A DNA stretch of 38,810 nt from an uncultured Hungatella sp. (GCA_947066955.1 CAMTAF010000027.1:1-38810), one strand, 5' to 3'. Shown: positions 1-9,113, numbered from the stretch's first letter. Notes: a model not told the origin generated them from the letters alone. Numbers and translations are program-made.

Positions 1-787
1 TCTGGCCAACTTAGGGCATGAGAGCAGGGCCCTGGGGTTTGTGGCAGGATTTACCGGCGACGAGATCGAGCGGGGGGCGAAGAGTCTGGGCTTTGAATCT
101 GATTTCATCCATGTGGAGAGGGGAATGTCCAGGATCAACGTAAAGCTCAAGTCCGATGAGGAGAGCGAGATCAACGGCATGGGGCCGGAGATTACGGGGC
201 AGGATGTGGATAAACTTTTTGAAAAGCTGGAAGACTTGAAGCAGGGGGATGTGCTGGTGCTCTCGGGGAGCATCCCCGCTTCCATAGACAGGGGGATCTA
301 CGAGAGGATCCTGGCAAGGCTTGAGGGCAGAGGGATCCTGGCAGTGGTGGATGCGGAGAAGGAACTTCTTCTCAATGTGCTCAAGTACCACCCATTTTTG
401 ATCAAACCCAACAATCATGAGCTGGGAGACATGTTCGGAGTGACTCTTAAGACTCAGGAGGAGATCACAAGTTACGCCAGAAGGCTTCAGGACATGGGGG
501 CGGGCAATGTGCTAGTGTCCATGGCAGGGGATGGGGCCCTCTTGGTGACAAAAGACGGCCAGGTCCACAAGATGGGAGTGGCAAAAGGGACGGTGAGAAA
601 TTCCGTGGGAGCCGGAGATTCCATGGTGGCGGGCTTCCTGGCAGGTTACTTAGAGAACGGCGACTACAGCCATGCCCTGAGGCTGGGCACGGCGGCCGGA
701 GGGGCCACGGCATTTTCCGACGGCCTGGGGACAAGAGAGAAAATAATGGAGCTGTACGAAGCTCTTGGGAAAAAAAGGAGGAAATAG
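1..787 (+). CDS. fruK: 1-phosphofructokinase, 5' end outside window
   Basis: PfkB-family sugar kinase that converts fructose 1-phosphate to fructose 1,6-bisphosphate. The frame is open from base 2, reading LANLGHESRALGFVAGFTGDE, so the start lies upstream and an internal GTG at 41 is not the true start. Visible family features are VLSGSIP, KPNNHEL and the C-terminal PfkB signature NSVGAGDSMVAGFLAG, which holds the catalytic Asp of the GAGD motif. About 261 residues are present of the usual 300 or so. It ends 2 bp before fruA, whose ribosome site AAAGGAGG lies in its last codons, so the two are one transcription unit. Coupling to a fructose PTS gene supports fructose 1-phosphate over tagatose 6-phosphate as substrate. 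Confidence 0.92.
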   Translation, partial: LANLGHESRALGFVAGFTGDEIERGAKSLGFESDFIHVERGMSRINVKLKSDEESEINGMGPEITGQDVDKLFEKLEDLKQGDVLVLSGSIPASIDRGIYERILARLEGRGILAVVDAEKELLLNVLKYHPFLIKPNNHELGDMFGVTLKTQEEITSYARRLQDMGAGNVLVSMAGDGALLVTKDGQVHKMGVAKGTVRNSVGAGDSMVAGFLAGYLENGDYSHALRLGTAAGGATAFSDGLGTREKIMELYEALGKKRRK

Positions 788-789
788 AT

Positions 790-2760
790 ATGAGGATTAC
801 GGAATTGCTGAAAAAGGAGAGCATCGAACTGTCGGTTGCCCTTGATTCCAAGGACGCGGCCATTGACAAGCTCACAGGACTGATGGAGAAGGGAGGACGC
901 CTCCACGACAGGGCCGGGTACAAGGAAGGGATCCTGGCCAGGGAGGCCCAGGGAAGCACGGCTGTGGGAGACGGCATCGCTATCCCCCACGCAAAGGTGG
1001 CGGCCGTGAAGGAGCCGGGACTGGCAGCGGTGACGGTGCCGGACGGCGTGGATTACGACGCTTTCGACGGGTCTTTGGCCAACCTGATCTTTATGATCGC
1101 CGCGCCCGCCGGGGGAGCCGATGTTCACTTGGAGGCCCTGGCCAGACTGTCAACCCTTCTCATGGTTCCGGGCTTCAAGGACAATCTGCTGAAGGCCTCT
1201 GACAAGGATGAGTTCCTGAGGGTCATTGATGAGGCGGAGACCGCCAAGTACGGCGCGCCGGGGGAGAGCGGCAGTGAGAGCAAAAGTCCGGCAGCGGAAA
1301 GCCAGGACAAAGGTCAGGCCTCCCAGGGGGGCAAGGGCTACCGTCTCCTGGCGGTGACCGCCTGCCCCACAGGCATCGCCCACACTTATATGGCAGCGGA
1401 GAACCTGGAAAATACGGCAAAGTCCATGGGAATCACCCTGAAAGCGGAGACAGACGGTTCCGGCGGGGCCCAGAATGTGCTCACCAGGGAGGAGATCGCC
1501 CAGGCGGAGGCCATCATCGTGGCCGCGGACAGGGAGATCGAGATGGCCAGGTTTGACGGAAAGCCTGTGCTCCAGGTGCCGGTTGCCGACGGGATCCACA
1601 AGGCCAAGGAGCTGATCGAGAAAGCCTCCTCCGGCCAGGCCCCCATCTACCGCCATACAGGCGGCGGGGAATCGTCCGTGTCGGCGGGAGACGGGGACAG
1701 TCTGGGAAGAAAGATTTACAAGCACCTGATGAACGGCGTCTCCCACATGCTCCCCTTTGTCATCGGCGGAGGCATCCTCATCGCCCTGGCGTTTCTGTTT
1801 GACGATTACTCCATTGATCCGTCCAATTTCGGCAAGAATACGCCCTTGGCAGCCTACTTAAAGACCATCGGAGACCAGGCCTTTGGGCTGATGCTCCCCG
1901 TGCTGTCCGGCTACATTGCCATGAGCATCGCCGACCGCCCTGGCCTGGCAGTGGGATTTGTGTCCGGCATGGCGGCCAAGATAGGGATGACCTTCGCCAA
2001 CCCCGCAGGAGGCGATGTCAATGCCGGATTCTTAGGAGCCTTGTTCGCGGGATTTGCGGGAGGCTATCTTGTGCTTGGGCTTAAGAAGGTTCTGGCAAAG
2101 CTTCCTAAGTCCCTGGAGGGAATCAAACCCGTGCTTCTGTATCCGGTTCTGGGAATCCTGCTGGGCACGGCTGTGACCACATTGATTAACCCCTATATGG
2201 GCATGATCAACGACGGGCTGACCCATTTCTTAAACGGGATGGGCGGGGCGAGCCGGGTGATCCTGGGGATGATCGTGGGCGGCATGATGTCCATCGACAT
2301 GGGCGGACCCTTCAACAAGGCTGCCTATGTGTTCGGAACCGCCCAGCTGGCTGAGGGCAACTTTGAGGTCATGGCGGCTGTCATGGCAGGCGGCATGGTT
2401 CCGCCCGTTGCCATTGCCTTGAGCACCATGTTCTTTAAGAAAAAATTCACCAAAAAGGAGTGCCAGTCAGGGATCGTCAACATTATCATGGGCCTGTCCT
2501 TTATCACAGAGGGAGCGATTCCCTTCGCGGCGTCGGATCCTCTGAGGATCATCCCCTCCTGCGCGGCGGGAGCGGCTGTGGCAGGCGGCCTGTCCATGTT
2601 CTTTGGCTGCACCTTGAGGGCCCCCCACGGCGGGATCTTTGTCCTGCCCACCATCGGAAATCCCATGGGTTATCTGGCGGCTGTCCTCATAGGAGCGGTG
2701 CTGGGATGTGTGATCCTGGGTCTTCTCAAGAAGGAGCTGAGCGAGGAAGAAAGAGGATAG
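790..2760 (+). CDS. fruA: PTS fructose transporter subunit IIABC
   Basis: Membrane permease that imports fructose and phosphorylates it at C1, supplying FruK. The 656 residues hold three fused domains. EIIA (about 1-150) has its phosphorylated His at H67 in GDGIAIPHAK. A Ser/Glu/Lys-rich linker follows (about 155-180). EIIB (about 182-280) has its phospho-Cys at C192 in AVTACPTGIAHTYMAAE. EIIC (about 305-650) has many membrane segments and the conserved MSIDMGGPFNKAAY and ITEGAIPFAASDP motifs. The order A-B-C and the length match the Firmicute FruA type. The ATG at 790 follows an AAAGGAGGAAA ribosome site at good spacing. No regulator is visible in the window; one may lie upstream of fruK. 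Confidence 0.96.
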   Translation: MRITELLKKESIELSVALDSKDAAIDKLTGLMEKGGRLHDRAGYKEGILAREAQGSTAVGDGIAIPHAKVAAVKEPGLAAVTVPDGVDYDAFDGSLANLIFMIAAPAGGADVHLEALARLSTLLMVPGFKDNLLKASDKDEFLRVIDEAETAKYGAPGESGSESKSPAAESQDKGQASQGGKGYRLLAVTACPTGIAHTYMAAENLENTAKSMGITLKAETDGSGGAQNVLTREEIAQAEAIIVAADREIEMARFDGKPVLQVPVADGIHKAKELIEKASSGQAPIYRHTGGGESSVSAGDGDSLGRKIYKHLMNGVSHMLPFVIGGGILIALAFLFDDYSIDPSNFGKNTPLAAYLKTIGDQAFGLMLPVLSGYIAMSIADRPGLAVGFVSGMAAKIGMTFANPAGGDVNAGFLGALFAGFAGGYLVLGLKKVLAKLPKSLEGIKPVLLYPVLGILLGTAVTTLINPYMGMINDGLTHFLNGMGGASRVILGMIVGGMMSIDMGGPFNKAAYVFGTAQLAEGNFEVMAAVMAGGMVPPVAIALSTMFFKKKFTKKECQSGIVNIIMGLSFITEGAIPFAASDPLRIIPSCAAGAAVAGGLSMFFGCTLRAPHGGIFVLPTIGNPMGYLAAVLIGAVLGCVILGLLKKELSEEERG

Positions 2761-2772
2761 ACTAACTTTTTG

Positions 2773-2802
2773 TTGGACAATTCTCCTGTTATGTGGTAGA
2801 AT
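2773..2802 (+). promoter_or_regulatory. sigma-A promoter of rnpB
   Basis: TTGGAC (2773-2778), an 18-bp spacer and TAGAAT (2797-2802) place the transcription start near 2808, exactly where the P1 helix of RNase P RNA begins. That agreement supports the call. Confidence 0.75.
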
Positions 2803-2807
2803 CTCTT

Positions 2808-3152
2808 GGGAGTAAGACAGATGGTCGCTGCCGCGGTACCGCAAGGCCGCGGGAGAGGAAAGTCCGGGCTTCACAGGGCAGGATGCCAGATAACGTCTGG
2901 CGGAGGCGACTCCAGGGACAGTGCAACAGAAATATACCGCCGGCTTTGCCGGTAAGGGTGGAATGGCAGTGTAAGAGACTACCGCCTGGCTGGTAACAGA
3001 CAGGGCACATGTAAACCCCATCTGAAGCAAGACCAAACAGAGAGCATAAGGCGGCCCGTCTGCTCTCGGGTAGGTCGCTTGAGCCTGGCGGCGACGTCAG
3101 GCCTAGATAGATGACCATCCAACGACATAACCCGGCTTACCGTCTTGCTCCC
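2808..3152 (+). ncRNA. rnpB: RNase P RNA (M1-like, class A)
   Basis: Catalytic RNA that removes 5' leaders from tRNA precursors. The conserved 5' core GAGGAAAGTCCGGGCT lies near 2856-2873, and the ACAGAAATATACCGCC segment near 2927. The 3' core includes GGTAAGGGTGGAA and the terminal ATAACCCGGCTTAC near 3128-3140. The P1 helix can be drawn from GGGAGTAAGAC (2808-2818) pairing with GTCTTGCTCCC (3142-3152), with one mismatch, which fixes both ends at about 345 nt. The features fit ancestral type A rather than Bacillus type B RNA. It is transcribed alone from the promoter just upstream and is convergent with pyrBI. Confidence 0.95.
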
Positions 3153-3209
3153 TTTTGAACCAACGTGGCTTACAAGAAGTTTGCTTGTCCGCGAGGGCGA
3201 ATTTCCCAG

Positions 3210-3369
3210 GCTGACCGGCGGCAGCGCCGCCAGCGGCCATATAGAATCAGGCGGCATGTCCCATCTGCGGGGCATGCCGCCTGTTGACGTCTAAGGAGCT
3301 TGGGGGAAGCCGGTCAGCGCCTCCGCCGGGTCCTGGTTTTAGCTGTCAAAGTCCTGGGACGGTTTTTTT
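3210..3369 (+). other. structured spacer downstream of rnpB with candidate terminator
   Basis: Non-coding. An outer inverted repeat, GCTGACCGGC (3210-3219) with GCCGGTCAGC (3309-3318), encloses two hairpins. These are GGCGGC-AGC-GCCGCC (3217-3231, partly competing with the outer arm) and AGGCGGCATG/CATGCCGCCT (3249-3282). A weaker GTCC/GGAC stem near 3330-3358 is followed by a T run (3362-3368), which may terminate rnpB transcription. No coding frame is supported. Confidence 0.5.
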
Positions 3370-3793
3370 ATTTTCCATATTTCTCTTCACAGTACAGACA
3401 CCGGTAGGTCTCCGTGGCTTCGTCGGATAAGTAGAACACGTGGGGGAGCTCCTGTTCGATGGAGGTGATGCACCGGGGATTTTTGCACTGGATCACATTG
3501 GTGATCTTTTTGGGGAGCTTTAATGCTTTTTTCTCCACGATCCGGTTGTCTTTTATGATGTTGACGGTGATATTGTGGTCAATGTAGCCCAGGACTTTCA
3601 GGTCCAGCTGGTCTAAGGCGCCCTCGATCTTGATGATGTCCTTGCGGCCCATTTTGCTGCTCCTGGCATTCTTGATGATGGCCACTTCGCACTCCAGCTT
3701 GTCCAACCCCAGGTGATAGTAGATGTCAAGGCTCTTGCCTGCCTGGATGTGGTCTAACACGATTCCTTCTTTTAATCCGCTGATATTTAACAT
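3368..3793 (-). CDS. pyrI: aspartate carbamoyltransferase regulatory subunit
   Basis: Regulatory chain of aspartate transcarbamoylase, which binds nucleotide effectors and holds the catalytic trimers together. At 141 residues it is close to the usual 150. The N-terminal nucleotide-binding domain carries LDHIQAGK. The C-terminal zinc domain has four cysteines, C103, C108, C132 and C135, in CKNPRC and CLYC arrangements. Its ATG overlaps the end of pyrB by 7 bp, so the two are translationally coupled and made in stoichiometric amounts. The gene ends close to the T run after the rnpB spacer. Confidence 0.95.
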   Translation of the reverse strand: MLNISGLKEGIVLDHIQAGKSLDIYYHLGLDKLECEVAIIKNARSSKMGRKDIIKIEGALDQLDLKVLGYIDHNITVNIIKDNRIVEKKALKLPKKITNVIQCKNPRCITSIEQELPHVFYLSDEATETYRCLYCEEKYGK

Positions 3794-4710
3794 GGTTTTT
3801 TCACCTCCAGCAATGTCATGATCAGGGCCATGCGGACATACACTCCATACTGTACCTGACGGAAATAGGCTGCTCTCGGGTCATTGTCCACCTCCACGGA
3901 GATCTCGTTGACTCTGGGGAGGGGGTGAAGGACAAACATGTGCTCCTTGGCAAGCTTCATCTTGGCCTTGTCCAGGATGTAGCAGTCCTTTAAGCGGATG
4001 TAGTCCTCCTCGTTGAAGAAGCGCTCCCTCTGGACCCGGGTCATGTACAAAATGTCCAGCTGGGGCATGGCCTCGTCTAAATTTCCCACCTCCTGGAACG
4101 GGATGTTGTTGGCCTTAAGCACATCTTCCCGGATATACTCAGGGACCCGAAGCTCCGGCGGGGAGATGAGGACGAACTTTACGTTGGGGTAGCGGACCAG
4201 GGCATTGATCAGGGAGTGGACGGTGCGGCCGAACTTCAGATCCCCGCACAGACCTACCGTCATGTTATCCAAGCGGCCAAGGAGGGAGCGGATGGTCATT
4301 AAGTCGGTCAGGGTCTGGGTGGGGTGCTGGTGGCCGCCGTCTCCGGCGTTGATCACCGGGATGGAGGAGTGGAGGGAGGCTACCAGGGGAGCGCCCTCTT
4401 TGGGGTGGCGCATGGCGCAGATGTCCGCGTAGCAGGAGATCATGCGGATGGTGTCGGACACGCTCTCGCCTTTGGCCGCGGAGCTGGAGGCGGCAGAAGA
4501 AAAGCCAAGAACACTGCCGCCAAGATTTAACATAGCGGCTTCAAAACTCAGACGAGTTCGGGTGCTTGGCTCATAAAATAAAGTAGCAATCTTTTTACCG
4601 TCACAAACATGGGCATATCCGGGGAGATCATGCTCAATATCCGCAGCCAGATCCAGAAGGTTCTGAATCTCTTCCACGGAGAAGTCTAGAGGGTTTAACA
4701 GATGTCTCAT
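3787..4710 (-). CDS. pyrB: aspartate carbamoyltransferase catalytic subunit
   Basis: Catalytic subunit that makes N-carbamoyl-aspartate from carbamoyl phosphate and aspartate, the committed step of pyrimidine synthesis. At 307 residues it has normal length. It carries the carbamoyl-phosphate motif [15 protein letters not shown], then MRHPKEGAP, the [10 protein letters not shown] active-site segment and [11 protein letters not shown]. The ATG at 4710 is preceded by an AGGAG ribosome site. The 5' untranslated region is only about 30 nt by the promoter assigned here, and I see no PyrR-type attenuator. Control may therefore be mainly allosteric through PyrI. Confidence 0.97.
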   Translation of the reverse strand: MRHLLNPLDFSVEEIQNLLDLAADIEHDLPGYAHVCDGKKIATLFYEPSTRTRLSFEAAMLNLGGSVLGFSSAASSSAAKGESVSDTIRMISCYADICAMRHPKEGAPLVASLHSSIPVINAGDGGHQHPTQTLTDLMTIRSLLGRLDNMTVGLCGDLKFGRTVHSLINALVRYPNVKFVLISPPELRVPEYIREDVLKANNIPFQEVGNLDEAMPQLDILYMTRVQRERFFNEEDYIRLKDCYILDKAKMKLAKEHMFVLHPLPRVNEISVEVDNDPRAAYFRQVQYGVYVRMALIMTLLEVKKPC

Positions 4711-4747
4711 GGGGTTCTCCTTTTCTTGATTGTTTTACGCTGACCCC

Positions 4748-4776
4748 ATTATATCTAATCCGCCGGGAGATTTCTA
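4748..4776 (-). promoter_or_regulatory. promoter of pyrBI
   Basis: On the minus strand a perfect TATAAT (4748-4753) is preceded at 17 bp by TAGAAA (4771-4776), a weak -35 box. Confidence 0.55.
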
Positions 4777-4810
4777 CTGTTTTTTTCAAAAAAACTCATA
4801 TCCCTGGGTG

Positions 4811-4874
4811 TAAGAAAACCTTAAAGAACATTAAGAATAATTTATGGGACAAACCAGGAGACAGGTTGTAAGAT
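4811..4874 (+). promoter_or_regulatory. promoter with 10-bp-phased TTAAGAA repeats
   Basis: Related direct repeats start at exactly 10-bp steps: TAAGAA at 4811, TTAAAGAA at 4821 and TTAAGAA at 4831. They lie just upstream of a weak promoter, GGGACA (4846-4851), 17 bp, TAAGAT (4869-4874). The arrangement resembles activator sites of OmpR-type response regulators next to poor -35 boxes. No regulator gene is in the window, so this is inference. Confidence 0.45.
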
Positions 4875-4926
4875 ATAGATATGTTTTGCCCTGGGCTGCG
4901 GCGCGGGGAGGAAGAGAGGAGAGAAC

Positions 4927-5706
4927 ATGGCGGAGGGATTGAAGATACCGGATATTGGCGGTAAGAGCCCCCAGGGGGAGCGGATGCCCATCATACAGGT
5001 AAAGAACCTGTACAAGGTCTACCGGGTGGGGGAGACGAAGGTGTACGCTCTGGGCGGCGTGGATTTTACTATGTACCGGGGCGAGTTCTGCGCCATTGTA
5101 GGGCCCTCGGGGTCAGGAAAGTCCACCCTTCTCAACATGCTGGCAGGCCTGGAGAAGCCCACCAAGGGCGAGATCGTCATCGACAGGGTTCATATCGAGA
5201 AGATGAAGGAGAACGAGCTGGTGGCCTTCCGCCGGCAGAAGGTGGGTTTTATCTTTCAGTCCTATAATCTGTTAAAGACCTTGAACGCTGTGGAGAATGT
5301 GGCCCTGCCCCTGTCCTTTCGCGGGATGCCGAGGCGTAAGAGGAACGAGATCGCCAAAAAGTATTTAAAGCTTGTGGGGCTTGAGAAGCAGATGAACCAC
5401 ATGGCCAACGCTATGTCGGGAGGCCAGCAGCAGAGGGTGGGCATCGCCAGGGCCCTGGCGGTGAATCCGAAGATTATATTCGCCGATGAGCCCACGGGCA
5501 ATCTGGACTCCAAGACCACCATGGAGATTTTAAAGCTGATGCGCCGGATTGTCAGGGAACAGAACCAGACCCTTGTGATGGTCACCCACGACAACCATTT
5601 AGCGTCCTACGCTGACCGGCAGTTCCACATTGTTGACGGCAAGATTTTTAAGATAGAGGAGTGCCACCATGAAGAGGAGGAAGGCAAATGCGAAGCATTT
5701 CTTTAG
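4927..5706 (+). CDS. ABC transporter ATP-binding protein, LolD/MacB type
   Basis: Cytoplasmic ATPase that would power the FtsX-type permease two genes downstream. In its 259 residues are Walker A GPSGSGKST (59-67), the Q-loop at Q111, the signature MSGGQ (163-167), Walker B IIFADEP with catalytic E188, and the H-loop His221. The start at 4927 follows a purine-rich GGAGGAAGAGAGGAGAG stretch. The last ten or so codons and the TAG stop (5704-5706) lie inside the first family A repeat, so the C-terminus EEEEGKCEAFL appears to be contributed by repeat sequence. A conventional end would fall near the DGKIFKIEE segment. Substrate unknown. Confidence 0.9.
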   Translation: MAEGLKIPDIGGKSPQGERMPIIQVKNLYKVYRVGETKVYALGGVDFTMYRGEFCAIVGPSGSGKSTLLNMLAGLEKPTKGEIVIDRVHIEKMKENELVAFRRQKVGFIFQSYNLLKTLNAVENVALPLSFRGMPRRKRNEIAKKYLKLVGLEKQMNHMANAMSGGQQQRVGIARALAVNPKIIFADEPTGNLDSKTTMEILKLMRRIVREQNQTLVMVTHDNHLASYADRQFHIVDGKIFKIEECHHEEEEGKCEAFL

Positions 5707-5950
5707 GATGCCTTTCGACGAACTGGCAGGTGCCGCGAAAGCGGCGCGTGCCGATACCATAACCAGGAGGAAGGCAAAATGCGCAGCATTTTTAGGATGC
5801 CTTCCGACGAATTGGCAGGTGCCGCGAAAGCGGCGCGTGCCGATACCATAACCAGGAGGAAGGCAAAATGCGCAGCATTTTTAGGATGCCTTCCGACGAA
5901 TTGGCAGGTGCCGCGAAAGCGGCGCGTCCGATACCATAACCAGGAGGAAG
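5675..5950 (+). repeat. family A repeat array, three tandem units
   Basis: Units at 5675-5764, 5765-5853 and 5854-5941, then a partial AGGAGGAAG that is the ribosome site of the next gene. Each unit has two hairpins. Hairpin 1 has outer arms GGAAGGCA/TGCCTTCC and inner arms AATGC/GCATT. Hairpin 2 has the arms GCCGC/GCGGC around a GAAA loop, extended by GGCA/TGCC. The first unit is the most diverged (TGCGAAGCATTTC). The array starts inside the 3' end of the ATPase gene and ends at the ribosome site of the exported-protein gene. Confidence 0.93.
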
Positions 5951-5960
5951 AGATAGAGTG

Positions 5961-7778
5961 ATGAAGAAAATGATGATAATCAGGGGCCTTGCTTTTCTAA
6001 TGGCATTTGCGGTGATCTCTGTGGCCCTGCCCCCGGTTTCCGCCAGGGCGGAGCTGATCGACACCAGCAACAACGAGATCGTCATCTCCAAGACAATTCC
6101 CAAAGGGAAGACGGGAAAGCGGATGACGGTTTCCTTTATTTTGCAGAACAACACGGAAGAGGACTGGCAGGATGTGGAAGTGAATATCTACAACAGCTCC
6201 TCCTACATAGCCAGCCCCGGCGCGGAGGGGGAGTACATATTTCCCTTTGAGGTGACCGCGGGGACCTTTGAGCCTAAGCATGTGGGCACGGTCAAGAAGC
6301 ATTCCTCCAGAAGCGTTTCCCTGCCCGCCATGGTCAGGGCGGACCTGCCGGAGGGGTACTATTCGGTGGAGATCGAGGTCAGCAGCAGGGACAACAAAGC
6401 CACCACCACAGAGTATGTAAACCTCTGGATCACCAAGCCCACGGGAGATGAGGACGACGAGGAGGAAGACGACAAGGAGGTGGGCTTTGTGCTGGGGGAA
6501 GGTCAGGCCACTCCCAGAGGAAATTATCCTGAGGCCATGAATTTTACCATCAACATGCGCAACAACGGCCTCTCCGAGGCCAGGGATGTGAGCGTGGTCA
6601 TGGTGCTGGACAAAGACAGCACCGTGTTCCCTTTTGACATCAATGAAGGAAATTATGACAGGAATTTTGAGAAGATCCAGCCGGGCGAGGTGGTGGAGCT
6701 GCCCTACAGCATGGGGATCCGCTCCGAGGCCTATACAGGCTACTATCCCATCAAGTTTGAGATCCGGTACCGGGAGACTGCCACGGGCCAGATCATGAAG
6801 GATGAAGAAAGCTTCTGGGTTCATGTCAGGAACAAGGAGAAGGAGGACACCAACGGGGAGTTCAACGAGAACGACAGGACAAAGGCCAGGATCGTGGTGG
6901 ACAGCTTTGAGACCATCCCGGAGACCATCATAGCGGGAGAGCCCTTCCGTCTGATCCTCCGCATGAAGAACGCTTCCGCCAGCATCGCGGCCAGCAATAT
7001 CCTGTTTACTTTGGAGTCGGAGAAGGTGGAGAACAGCTCCATCTTCACCACAGAGTCCGGCTCCTCGTCGGTGGTGGTCAATTCCTTAGGAGCCGGGGAG
7101 GTGGCGGAGCTGTCGGTTGACATGCTGTCAAGGGCAGGCATTGACCAGAGGTCCTACGCCCTGACCATCAAGGAGACCTACGACAGCCCGGAATTTAAGA
7201 ACGCGTCGGAGTCCGTGACCATCGACATCCCTGTGCGTCAGATCGCCAGACTGAACACCGGAACCATGGAGGTGATGCCGGACAGCGTCACAGTGGGCTC
7301 TGAGAGCAATATCATGTTCCCCATCAACAACACGGGAAAAGTGATGCTGTACAACGTGATGGCGGCATTTGAGGCAGACTCCATCCAGCCCACGGACACC
7401 TATGTGGGGAATATTAAGCCCGGAGAGACGGGGAACGTGGATGTGATGCTGTCGGCCATAGCCCCAACCATGGATGACGGAAAAATCAAGGTCCTGATCA
7501 CCTACGAGGATGAGAGCGGGGAAGTGCAGCCCGCGGTGGAGAAGGAACTGTCCCTCTTTGTCACGGAGGCCATGGAGGAAGATCCGGGTCTGGACATAGA
7601 GACGGGAGGAATGCCGGAGGCGCCCGCGGAGGATAACTCCTTCTTTGGAAAGTATAAGGTGCAGATTGGGGCAGGAGGCGCGGCGGCCGTAGTTTTGGCG
7701 GCGTTTCTTGTGATTCGCAGGAGAAAGAAGAAAAAGGCCCAGCAGGAAGAGGATGATTTAGGCGATGAGATTTCTTGA
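5961..7778 (+). CDS. exported CARDB-like protein anchored by a C-terminal helix
   Basis: About 605 residues. There is an N-terminal signal peptide (positive KKMMIIRG, then LAFLMAFAVISVALPPVSARA). A long extracellular part of several beta-sandwich-like repeats follows, with phrases such as NNGLSEARDVSV, KNASASIAASNI and NNTGKVMLYNV that resemble CARDB/COG1361 domains. It ends in one membrane helix (AAVVLAAFLVI) and an RRRKKKK stop-transfer tail. An Asp/Glu-rich stretch (DEDDEEEDDKE) sits near residue 170. The GTG at 5958 is an alternative start one codon earlier. It sits between the ATPase and permease genes and overlaps the latter by 14 bp, so it is probably an extracytoplasmic part of the same transporter, in the position where MacA-like proteins occur. 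Exact role unknown. Confidence 0.82.
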   Translation: MKKMMIIRGLAFLMAFAVISVALPPVSARAELIDTSNNEIVISKTIPKGKTGKRMTVSFILQNNTEEDWQDVEVNIYNSSSYIASPGAEGEYIFPFEVTAGTFEPKHVGTVKKHSSRSVSLPAMVRADLPEGYYSVEIEVSSRDNKATTTEYVNLWITKPTGDEDDEEEDDKEVGFVLGEGQATPRGNYPEAMNFTINMRNNGLSEARDVSVVMVLDKDSTVFPFDINEGNYDRNFEKIQPGEVVELPYSMGIRSEAYTGYYPIKFEIRYRETATGQIMKDEESFWVHVRNKEKEDTNGEFNENDRTKARIVVDSFETIPETIIAGEPFRLILRMKNASASIAASNILFTLESEKVENSSIFTTESGSSSVVVNSLGAGEVAELSVDMLSRAGIDQRSYALTIKETYDSPEFKNASESVTIDIPVRQIARLNTGTMEVMPDSVTVGSESNIMFPINNTGKVMLYNVMAAFEADSIQPTDTYVGNIKPGETGNVDVMLSAIAPTMDDGKIKVLITYEDESGEVQPAVEKELSLFVTEAMEEDPGLDIETGGMPEAPAEDNSFFGKYKVQIGAGGAAAVVLAAFLVIRRRKKKKAQQEEDDLGDEIS

Positions 7779-9108
7779 TCTGCTCACCATGAGCGTCAAT
7801 AATTTAAGGCGGCGGAAGCTGCGCACGGCCCTGACCGTGCTGGGGGTGATCATCGGCGTGGCGTCGGTGGTGATCATGGTGTCTTTAGGGATCGGCCTCA
7901 ACGCCCTGATGCTGGAGCAGTACGCCTCCTACGGGGACATGACCACCATCTCCATCTATTCCGACAGCTACTACGGCGGGTCGTCGGGGGATTCGGAGCC
8001 AAACTATCTCACCGACGAGGTGCTGGGGCAGTTTGAGCGCCTGGACCATGTGACGGCAGTGTCCCCCATGCTGTCCACCTATGTGATCATGAAGCAGGGG
8101 ATCTACGAGGCCAACGTGAACATCGTGGGGGTGAGCCGGGAATACTTAAAGAGGATCCCCTTAGGCCAGGGACAGGTGCCGGAAGAGGGAGATGAGATGA
8201 AGCTGATCTACGGAAACTGGATCATCCAGAGGTTCAGCAACAGCAAGACCGGAGAAGGGTACTGGGATACAGGGGAACTGGCGGATATCGATTACATGAA
8301 CAAGCCCATGTTCGTGATCTTTGACACCAGCGCCTATTACCAGTCCCAGGGCGGAGGGGAGAACCAGACAAAGCCTCCGAAAAAATATATGATCAACGCC
8401 GCGGGAGTGGTGGAGGGCGGCATCGACGACTACAACTCCTACGCTTATTCGGTGTACACGGACATCGATGCCCTAAAGACCCAGCTGAGGCAGATCTACA
8501 AGAAAAACCCCATTCCCGACCAGCCCACCAACAAAAAGGGAAAGCCTTATCCCTATTTTATCTATGAACAGGCAGTGGTGTTTGTGGACGAGATGAGCAA
8601 TGTGACCGACGTGCAGCAGACCTTGATCGATATGGGCTATCAGGCTGACAGCCAGATGCAGTGGATCGAACAGTCCCAGCAGACCTACGATGTCATCCAG
8701 CTGGTCTTAGGGGGAATCGGCGCCATCTCCCTGTTTGTGGCAGCCATCGGCATCGCCAACACCATGATGATGTCCATCTACGAGAGAACCAAGGAGATCG
8801 GGGTGATCAAGGTCTTGGGCTGCGACATGGGCAACATCCGCAACATGTTCCTCATAGAGTCCGGTTTTATCGGGTTCATGGGAGGAGTGATCGGTTTGAT
8901 CATCAGCTTTACCGTGTCCTATGTGATGAACAATTACTTAGGCATCGGTCAGATCATGATGGGCATTGAGGGCGATATCTCCAGGATTCCCCTGTGGCTG
9001 GCCGCGTCAGCCATCGGGTTTGCCATCCTGGTGGGCATGGTGGCAGGCTTCTTCCCGTCTCTGAGGGCCATGAGGCTGAGCCCCCTGGCCGCCATACGAA
9101 ACGAGTGA
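7765..9108 (+). CDS. ABC transporter permease, MacB/FtsX type
   Basis: Membrane subunit of the ATPase/exported protein/permease operon. In 447 residues there is an N-terminal amphipathic stretch, TM1 (ALTVLGVIIGVASVVIMVSLGIG) and a MacB-type extracellular domain of about 250 residues. Three C-terminal helices with the FtsX fold follow, with ANTMMMSIYERTKEIGVIKVLG as the coupling-helix region. It ends LRAMRLSPLAAIRNE, typical of MacB homologues. MacB-like systems work by mechanotransmission on extracytoplasmic substrates, often peptides or antibiotics; the substrate here is unknown. The stop lies 5 bp from the end of the convergent pncB gene, with no visible terminator between them. Confidence 0.9.
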   Translation: MRFLDLLTMSVNNLRRRKLRTALTVLGVIIGVASVVIMVSLGIGLNALMLEQYASYGDMTTISIYSDSYYGGSSGDSEPNYLTDEVLGQFERLDHVTAVSPMLSTYVIMKQGIYEANVNIVGVSREYLKRIPLGQGQVPEEGDEMKLIYGNWIIQRFSNSKTGEGYWDTGELADIDYMNKPMFVIFDTSAYYQSQGGGENQTKPPKKYMINAAGVVEGGIDDYNSYAYSVYTDIDALKTQLRQIYKKNPIPDQPTNKKGKPYPYFIYEQAVVFVDEMSNVTDVQQTLIDMGYQADSQMQWIEQSQQTYDVIQLVLGGIGAISLFVAAIGIANTMMMSIYERTKEIGVIKVLGCDMGNIRNMFLIESGFIGFMGGVIGLIISFTVSYVMNNYLGIGQIMMGIEGDISRIPLWLAASAIGFAILVGMVAGFFPSLRAMRLSPLAAIRNE

Positions 9109-9113
9109 ACCGC

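Noticed and set aside
5675-5950. Tandem ~89-bp repeats as a possible CRISPR array
   Set aside because: There are no unique spacers; units abut each other and are themselves long, hairpin-forming and nearly identical throughout.
5669-5961. Small ORFs (about 60 codons, MRSIFRMPSDELAG...) starting at the ATG inside family A units
   Set aside because: The ATG is replaced by ACG in several units and the frame is not conserved, whereas base pairing is. The open frames arise from the repeat structure.
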